Source: an uncultured Gammaproteobacteria bacterium (GTDB lineage Bacteria > Pseudomonadota > Gammaproteobacteria > Arenicellales > JAANXG01). Taken from it: a stretch of DNA of 64,000 nucleotides. The stretch is taken from the NCBI GenBank assembly GCA_947259395.1, contig CAMYMN010000012.1:1-64000 (forward strand), read 5' to 3'. The translations under genes were made by a program, and so were the position numbers. Below are positions 57,559-64,000 of the stretch, in pieces. The notes beneath the pieces are model-generated. The model saw only the letters and a program-made list of their open reading frames with translations, was not told the origin of the DNA and did no database searches. Within the stretch, counting starts at the first letter, position 1. The number at the start of each line of letters is the position of its first letter.

Positions 57559-59536
57559 ACTCGACGATGGGCTGATCGACCGACAGCGTGTCACCTGGCC
57601 ATGCATGGACAGTGAGCACCGTGCCGTCGCGCTCCGCACGCAAGGTATTTTCCATCTTCATCGCCTCAACCACAGCGATTTCTTCACCTGCCTTGACTTC
57701 CTGTTCCGGCTTCACCGCGAGGGAAGTAAGGAGCCCGGGCATGGGAGACAGCAGAAATTTCGACATATCCGGTGGCTTTTTAATCGGCATGTGCTGATAC
57801 AACTGGGCCACGCGTGGAGTCAGGACCATGACCGTAGCTGCCGAACCACCGTGAAACAACACATAACTCATATCACGACGTTCCACCTGCACACACAGTT
57901 CAGCGCCGTTGAATGTGCCTTCGAACAGGGGTCGTCCAAACTGCCAGTCACTGCGTACCGCGAAGACCTCACCGCTATATTCAACATCATGACCGCCATC
58001 GGTCGCGGTTACGCAAACCGGATGGTACTGTCCGTCTATGACCACCACCCAGTTGTCCCGTACTTTACGCTCGTGCCCCGGCATCTGACCGCTGATCGTA
58101 GCGGCACGATCACGATAGCGGCGATTGATGGACGCAGCCACGGCAATAATCATCGCCGGATCTTCGTGGGGGGCGTCAGCAGCGTGGAAACCATCCGGAT
58201 ATTCTTCGGCAATCAAGTTGGTGCTCAGTCGACCGTCAATAAATCGTGGATGAACGATTAGCGACGCCAAAAAACTGATGTTGTGTGACACACCGCGGAT
58301 ATAATATCGGTCTAATGCTTCACGCATGCGTTGGATCGCTTGATCACGTGTCGCACCGTATGTAACCAATTTGGCGATCATGGGGTCGTAATAAATCGAT
58401 ACTTCTCCACCCTCGAACACGCCGGTATCGACACGTACATGATCTGTCTCCTCAGGCGGTAGGTACCGAAAAAGACGTCCGGTAGAGGGCAGGAAGTTAC
58501 GAAATGGATCCTCGGCGTACACCCGGCACTCGATCGCCGATCCTGTCAAATCAATGTCACCCTGGGCGACAGGTAATTGCTCGCCATCAGCCACGCGGAT
58601 CATTAATTCAACCAGATCAAGTCCGGTGACAAACTCCGTGATCGGGTGTTCGACTTGTAACCGGGTGTTCATCTCAAGGAAATAGAAATTCTTGTCAGCG
58701 TCAACAATGAACTCAACCGTGCCCGCTGATTTGTAGTGCACGGCTTTCGCCAGGGCCACCGCCTGCTCGCCCATTGCACTTCTCATCACCTCGTCGACAA
58801 ATGGTGACGGTGCCTCCTCGATCACTTTCTGATGGCGACGCTGGATTGAGCACTCGCGTTCGCCCAAGTACACAATGTTTCCGTGTTCGTCGGCAATGAC
58901 CTGAATCTCTATGTGGCGCGGTTCCTGGATGAATTTCTCTAGCAAGATACGATCATCGCCAAAACTGGATAACGCCTCGCTCGCGGCTCGTTGGAATCCA
59001 TCGCGACATTCATCATCGTTCCAGGCGACACGCATCCCTTTACCGCCACCGCCGGCGCTCGCCTTGAGCATTACCGGGTAACCAATCTTCTTGGCGACCT
59101 CCACCGCATGATCGGGATTGTCAATGACACCGGCGAACCCCGGTATCGTATTGACGCCGGCCTCGTCGGCGAGTTTTTTGGAGGTAATCTTGTCCCCCAT
59201 GGCCTCGATTGCGTCCGGCCCGGGACCGATAAATACGATCCCTTGTTCTTGTAGAGCCCGGGCAAACCCAGCGTTCTCGGAGAGGAAACCGTAACCTGGA
59301 TGCACCGCTTGCGCGCCGGTGTCGCGGCAAACCTGGATGATACGTTCGGCAACCAGATAACTCTCGGTACTCGCAGATGGACCGATGTGGACCGCCTCAT
59401 CTGCCATCTGAACGTGTAAGGCGCCGCGATCGGCATCGGAATATACGGCCACAGTATCGATACCCATCTTCCGCGCAGTTTTGAAAACCCGGCAGGCTAT
59501 TTCACCACGGTTTGCAACCAAGATTTTCTTAATCAT
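57551..59536 (-). CDS. pccA: Propionyl-/acetyl-CoA carboxylase biotin carboxylase + BCCP subunit (alpha)
   Basis: MIKKILVANRGEIACRVFKTARKMG; GGGGKGMRVAWN; C-terminal VVEAMKMEN biotinylation site. Confidence 0.93.
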   Translation of the reverse strand: MIKKILVANRGEIACRVFKTARKMGIDTVAVYSDADRGALHVQMADEAVHIGPSASTESYLVAERIIQVCRDTGAQAVHPGYGFLSENAGFARALQEQGIVFIGPGPDAIEAMGDKITSKKLADEAGVNTIPGFAGVIDNPDHAVEVAKKIGYPVMLKASAGGGGKGMRVAWNDDECRDGFQRAASEALSSFGDDRILLEKFIQEPRHIEIQVIADEHGNIVYLGERECSIQRRHQKVIEEAPSPFVDEVMRSAMGEQAVALAKAVHYKSAGTVEFIVDADKNFYFLEMNTRLQVEHPITEFVTGLDLVELMIRVADGEQLPVAQGDIDLTGSAIECRVYAEDPFRNFLPSTGRLFRYLPPEETDHVRVDTGVFEGGEVSIYYDPMIAKLVTYGATRDQAIQRMREALDRYYIRGVSHNISFLASLIVHPRFIDGRLSTNLIAEEYPDGFHAADAPHEDPAMIIAVAASINRRYRDRAATISGQMPGHERKVRDNWVVVIDGQYHPVCVTATDGGHDVEYSGEVFAVRSDWQFGRPLFEGTFNGAELCVQVERRDMSYVLFHGGSAATVMVLTPRVAQLYQHMPIKKPPDMSKFLLSPMPGLLTSLAVKPEQEVKAGEEIAVVEAMKMENTLRAERDGTVLTVHAWPGDTLSVDQPIVEFA

Positions 59537-59577
59537 CGTGACCTTATAACTATTATTAATGGTTAGTGTTGGAAACC

Positions 59578-61110
59578 TCAGAGCGGCAGATTCTCGTGTT
59601 TGCGCCACGGATTTTCCAGTTTCTTGTCGCGCAACATGGCGAGGGAGCGGCAGATGCGCTGGCGCGTCGCATGGGGCGCAATGACGTCATCGATATAACC
59701 CCGGTGTCCGGCGATAAACGGATTTGCAAATTTCTGCCGATATTCTTCGGTGTGTGCCGCGATCTTTTCCTCATCATCGATGTCTTTACGGAAGATAATT
59801 TCAACCGCCCCTTTCGGTCCCATGACCGCTATCTCGGCACTGGCCCAAGCGAAGTTGACGTCGCCGCGCAGGTGCTTGGAACTCATCACGTCGTAGGCAC
59901 CCCCATAAGCCTTTCGCGTTATTATCGTCACCTTGGGGACCGTGGTCTCTGCATAAGCAAATAAAAGCTTGGCCCCATGTTTGATAATGCCGCCATACTC
60001 CTGGGCAGTACCCGGAAGAAAGCCCGGAACATCTACGAATGTGATAATCGGAATATTGAAAGCGTCACAAAAGCGGACGAACCTCGCCGCCTTGATGGAG
60101 GACTTGATATCCAGGCAACCGGCCAGCACTAATGGTTGGTTCGCAACGAGACCGACAGGATTACCGTCCATACGTCCGAACCCAACGACGATGTTCTGCG
60201 CGTGCTCGGGCTGGATCTCAAAAAAATCAGTGTCATCCACTACTTTGTATATCAATTCCTTCATGTCATAAGGCACATTGGGGTTCTCGGGCACCAATGT
60301 GTCCAGTGACACTTCAATTCGATCAGCATGATCCGGAGTCGGCCTGAAGGGCGGCTTTTCCCGGTTATTCGCGGGTAAATAGTTGATGAAACGACGCACC
60401 ATTAACAACCCCTTCACGTCATTGTCGAACGCCCGGTCACAAACTCCGGATACCGTTGAATGGGTGACCGCACCGCCAAGCTGCTCGGCGGTGACCGTCT
60501 CGTGAGTCACCGTCTTCACAACATCAGGACCGGTTACGAACATGTACGATGTGTCCTTGACCATAAAGATAAAATCGGTCATTGCCGGTGAATAAACCGC
60601 ACCCCCTGCGCAGGGCCCCATTATCACGGAAATCTGCGGTATCACGCCCGATGCCATTACGTTGCGTTGAAATACTTCTGCGTAACCACCGAGTGAGGCG
60701 ACACCTTCCTGAATGCGCGCACCACCGGAGTCGTTGAGTCCGATCACCGGCACACCTACCTTCATCGCATGGTCCATGATCTTGCAGATCTTTTCGGCAT
60801 GGGCCTCGGACAACGAACCGCCGAACACGGTGAAGTCCTGACTAAATACAAACACCACACGGCCATTGATCGTACCGTAGCCTGTTACCACACCATCCCC
60901 GGGAATCTTGTTGTCGGCCATACCGAAATCGACGCAACGATGCTCCACGAACATGTCCCACTCCTCGAAACTCCCTTCGTCAAGCAGCAACTCAATCCGT
61001 TCTCGCGCTGTCAGCTTTCCCTTTTTATGTTGCGCGTCGATCCGCTTTTGGCCCCCGCCAAGCAGGGCGGCGGTTCGCTTTTCTTTTAGTTGTCCGATGA
61101 TGTCCTGCAT
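59578..61110 (-). CDS. pccB: Propionyl-CoA carboxylase carboxyltransferase subunit (beta)
   Basis: Carboxyltransferase motifs: [72 protein letters not shown]. Confidence 0.95.
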   Translation of the reverse strand: MQDIIGQLKEKRTAALLGGGQKRIDAQHKKGKLTARERIELLLDEGSFEEWDMFVEHRCVDFGMADNKIPGDGVVTGYGTINGRVVFVFSQDFTVFGGSLSEAHAEKICKIMDHAMKVGVPVIGLNDSGGARIQEGVASLGGYAEVFQRNVMASGVIPQISVIMGPCAGGAVYSPAMTDFIFMVKDTSYMFVTGPDVVKTVTHETVTAEQLGGAVTHSTVSGVCDRAFDNDVKGLLMVRRFINYLPANNREKPPFRPTPDHADRIEVSLDTLVPENPNVPYDMKELIYKVVDDTDFFEIQPEHAQNIVVGFGRMDGNPVGLVANQPLVLAGCLDIKSSIKAARFVRFCDAFNIPIITFVDVPGFLPGTAQEYGGIIKHGAKLLFAYAETTVPKVTIITRKAYGGAYDVMSSKHLRGDVNFAWASAEIAVMGPKGAVEIIFRKDIDDEEKIAAHTEEYRQKFANPFIAGHRGYIDDVIAPHATRQRICRSLAMLRDKKLENPWRKHENLPL

Positions 61111-61199
61111 GAGCCCCTCCCCATATTGATTATGATCATTTGGCGGGTCCGCTCATCAGCAGACCCCGTATGGCTTTGGTGACTGTTCCTAGATCTGGG

Positions 61200-63353
61200 C
61201 TAGGCAGCAGCCCGATGTCCCCGAATGAGACGCAGCACCTCCTTAGCGGCTTCAGGGATCTTCGTGCCCGGCCCGTAAATGGCGGCAACGCCCTGGTTTT
61301 TGAGATATTCGTAGTCCTGAGGCGGAATCACACCGCCACACACAACAAAGATCTCATTCGCACCATTGGCCTTGAGGTCGTCGATTAGCTGCGGCACGAG
61401 TGTTTTGTGTCCTGCAGCTTGAGTAGAAACCCCAACCACATGGACGTCATTTTCAATCGCCTGGCGGGCTGCCTCGTCCGGAGTCTGAAACAGAGGACCG
61501 ATGTCAACATCAAAACCAATATCGGCGAAGGCGGTAGCAATCACCTTGGCACCGCGGTCGTGGCCGTCCTGGCCCATTTTTACTACCAGGATTCTCGGCC
61601 GGCGGCCTTCTTCCTCCGCGAACGCCTCTACCTCGCGCTTGATGTTGATGAAATCCTCATCACCGACGTAAGCAGATCCATACACGCCACTAATTGAACG
61701 AATCTCAGGACGGTGCCGACTGTATACCTTTTCCAGGGTTTCAGAAACCTCGCCGACGCTGGCACGGGCCCGCGCGGCGCCTATAGCCAACGCCAAAAGA
61801 TTACCGGAATTGGTCTCTGCGGCCACTCTGAGCGCCTCCAAGGCGGCCTGACAGTCAGACTCGTCACGTTCCCGCCGAACGGCATGCAAGCGTTGTATCT
61901 GTGCTTCACGCACTGCGGTGTTGTCTATGTCGCGAATATCTACCGGCGGCTCATCCTGTAACCGATACTTGTTGACGCCAACGATGACTTCTTCGCCTCG
62001 ATCGATGCGCGCTTGGCGCAGTGCCGCCGCCTGCTCGATACGCAGCTTCGGCATCCCCGACTCTACCGCTTTGGTCATACCGCCCAATGCCTCCACTTCA
62101 TCAATGAGTTCCCCGGCATTCTTGACCAACGACGCAGTCAAGCTTTCTAGGTAGTAAGAGCCAGCCAACGGATCGACGACCCTGGTGATACCCGTCTCCT
62201 CCTGCAACACCAATTGTGTGTTGCGGGCGATGTGGGCCGAGAATTCGGTGGGCAATGCCAACGCCTCATCGAAAGAGTTTGTGTGCAAAGATTGTGTTCC
62301 GCCCAACGCCGCGGCTAACGCCTCAATCGTGGTGCGAATGATGTTGTTATAGGGATCTTGACTGGTAAGACTGACGCCCGATGTCTGACAATGGGTGCGC
62401 AACATCAGCGAGCGATCATCTTTGGGCTGAAACAAGTGTTGCATCAGGGATGCCCATAACAATCGCGCTGCACGCAGTTTCGCAATCTCCATAAATAGAT
62501 TCATACCGATGCCAAAGAAAAAAGACAGCCGCGGGGCAAAGGCATCGACCTCCAGGCCTGTCGCGATCGCGGAGCGCACGTATTCGATTCCGTCGGCGAG
62601 CGTGAACGCCAATTCTTGCACACAGGTGGCTCCGGCTTCTTGCATGTGGTAACCAGAGATCGAAACCGAATTGAACTTTGGCATGTAACCCGCGGTGTAG
62701 CCAATGATGTCAGAGACGATCCGCATCGACGGTTCAGGCGGATAGATATACGTGTTCCGCACCATGAACTCTTTGAGAATGTCGTTTTGCAAAGTGCCGG
62801 CTAGTTTATCCGGGCTGACGCCTTGTTCCTCGGCGGCGATTATGTACATCGCCATGATCGGTAGCACCGCGCCATTCATGGTCATCGACACCGACATTCG
62901 ATCCAGTGGAATACCGGAGAACAAGATCTTCATATCCTCGACCGTATCAATGGCAACGCCGGCCTTGCCGACGTCGCCGAGCACCCGTGGATGATCAGAG
63001 TCATAACCACGATGAGTGGCGAGATCAAAGGCGACAGAAAGACCGGTTTGACCGGCTGCAAGGTTTTTGCGATAAAACTCATTGGATTTTTCGGCGGTGG
63101 AAAAGCCGGCATATTGCCGCACCGTCCACGGTCGGCCTGGGTACATGGTCGCCCGTGGCCCGCGAGTGTACGGTGGAAAACCGGGCAGCCCGTCGACATG
63201 TTCCAATCCCTCGAGGTCCTGAGCGGTATACAGCGGCTTGACCTCGATACCTTCGGGCGTTTCCCACACCAGATCGTCCACCGAGTTACCCTTGAGTTCT
63301 TTGGCCGCCAAATCGGTCCAATTCGCCATTGTGTACTTCGGGTGTTTGGCCAT
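61200..63353 (-). CDS. Methylmalonyl-CoA mutase (single-chain ScpA/MCM type)
   Basis: 717 aa. [42 protein letters not shown]12-binding [38 protein letters not shown]. Confidence 0.96.
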   Translation of the reverse strand: MAKHPKYTMANWTDLAAKELKGNSVDDLVWETPEGIEVKPLYTAQDLEGLEHVDGLPGFPPYTRGPRATMYPGRPWTVRQYAGFSTAEKSNEFYRKNLAAGQTGLSVAFDLATHRGYDSDHPRVLGDVGKAGVAIDTVEDMKILFSGIPLDRMSVSMTMNGAVLPIMAMYIIAAEEQGVSPDKLAGTLQNDILKEFMVRNTYIYPPEPSMRIVSDIIGYTAGYMPKFNSVSISGYHMQEAGATCVQELAFTLADGIEYVRSAIATGLEVDAFAPRLSFFFGIGMNLFMEIAKLRAARLLWASLMQHLFQPKDDRSLMLRTHCQTSGVSLTSQDPYNNIIRTTIEALAAALGGTQSLHTNSFDEALALPTEFSAHIARNTQLVLQEETGITRVVDPLAGSYYLESLTASLVKNAGELIDEVEALGGMTKAVESGMPKLRIEQAAALRQARIDRGEEVIVGVNKYRLQDEPPVDIRDIDNTAVREAQIQRLHAVRRERDESDCQAALEALRVAAETNSGNLLALAIGAARARASVGEVSETLEKVYSRHRPEIRSISGVYGSAYVGDEDFINIKREVEAFAEEEGRRPRILVVKMGQDGHDRGAKVIATAFADIGFDVDIGPLFQTPDEAARQAIENDVHVVGVSTQAAGHKTLVPQLIDDLKANGANEIFVVCGGVIPPQDYEYLKNQGVAAIYGPGTKIPEAAKEVLRLIRGHRAAA

Positions 63354-63682
63354 GTTCTATCTGACCCCAACAGGCATGTTGCGTTAGTAAACCGTCTTAT
63401 CCGTTAAATTCGCCTATCACATAGGTACATCGCTATTCCGCGCCGCATTCACCAATCCAGTGATTGCGTCGATACGTGGGCCGGACAGCAACCCTACTGA
63501 TACCGGGTGATTATAACCGCAAACGAGGCACAGAGCGCCGGACTGAAGGTTGCGATCAAATAGATAACAGATAATTTGGTTCTGGGCCAATGACTACGGT
63601 ATCGAATTTTCCGGACCCGGAGATGCTTAATCTTTCTATAATGCATACGCAACCAGCCCCCGCCGCAACCACATCGGAGGAT

Positions 63683-64000
63683 ATGACCATGCCAAAGGTG
63701 TTGACTGAATTTCGGGACGCGATTGGTGTTATCACACTCAATCATCCGCAAAAACACAACGCACTCAGTGCCGCGCTCATCGACGATCTCGCAGATGCCC
63801 TGGCGGACCTCAAGAGGCAGCAGGCGCGGGCCGCGATCCTGCGCGCACCACCGGGCGCGAAGGTGTGGTCTGCCGGTCACGACGTTCGTGAGCTGCCTCG
63901 CACGAGGCGCGATCCGCTTGCTTACAGCGATCCATTGCGCAGGGCGGTGCGCGAGGTGGAGAGTTTCCCGGCACCGATTATCGCCATGATCGAGGGTGGA
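63683..64000 (+). CDS. Enoyl-CoA hydratase/isomerase family protein, methylmalonyl-CoA decarboxylase (ScpB/YgfG)-like, truncated by window end
   Basis: RBS GGAGG at 63676-63680, then MTMPKVLTEFRDAIGVITLNHPQKHNALSAALIDDLADAL...VWSAGHDVRELP. Open to the window edge. Confidence 0.8.
   Translation, partial: MTMPKVLTEFRDAIGVITLNHPQKHNALSAALIDDLADALADLKRQQARAAILRAPPGAKVWSAGHDVRELPRTRRDPLAYSDPLRRAVREVESFPAPIIAMIEGG

Noticed and set aside
57458-58261. 267-aa plus-strand ORF overlapping meaB/pccA
   Set aside because: Antisense to two well-supported enzymes. No domain recognised.

Overview
This 64 kb chromosomal window looks proteobacterial, probably gammaproteobacterial. It is densely coding on both strands. 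I saw no rRNA, tRNA or CRISPR array. Main contents, left to right: (1) a truncated TPR/FG-GAP lipoprotein; (2) a DUF1499 protein and an MFS-acyltransferase fusion; (3) an HtrA/DegP protease with an OmpR-type regulator and histidine kinase; (4) a 1600-aa NAD-glutamate dehydrogenase followed directly by a non-canonical protein kinase and a PP2C phosphatase; (5) an M48 lipoprotein peptidase; (6) a K+ channel/RCK protein with a small DUF6394 membrane protein; (7) a phasin; (8) a 1160-aa multi-domain Fe-S/flavin oxidoreductase; (9) a 1074-aa protein joining a degenerate HD-GYP domain, a transmembrane helix, a 16-aa-repeat coiled coil and a SUMF1/FGE domain; (10) glycerate metabolism genes; (11) LolA-like and SPOR/beta-barrel envelope proteins; (12) an AT-rich methyltransferase plus IS110-family islet with a structured non-coding leader; (13) a malonate-type TRAP transporter plus malonyl-CoA decarboxylase, with the large permease split by a frameshift in a 7-nt homopolymer; (14) a complete propionyl-CoA/methylmalonyl-CoA operon. 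The observations I rate highest are the HD-GYP/SUMF1 fusion, the GDH-kinase-phosphatase cluster, the candidate bridge RNA of the IS110 element, the dctM -1 frameshift on a slippery heptamer, and a dispersed REP/MITE-like repeat. All family assignments come from reading the sequence by eye; no database search was run.
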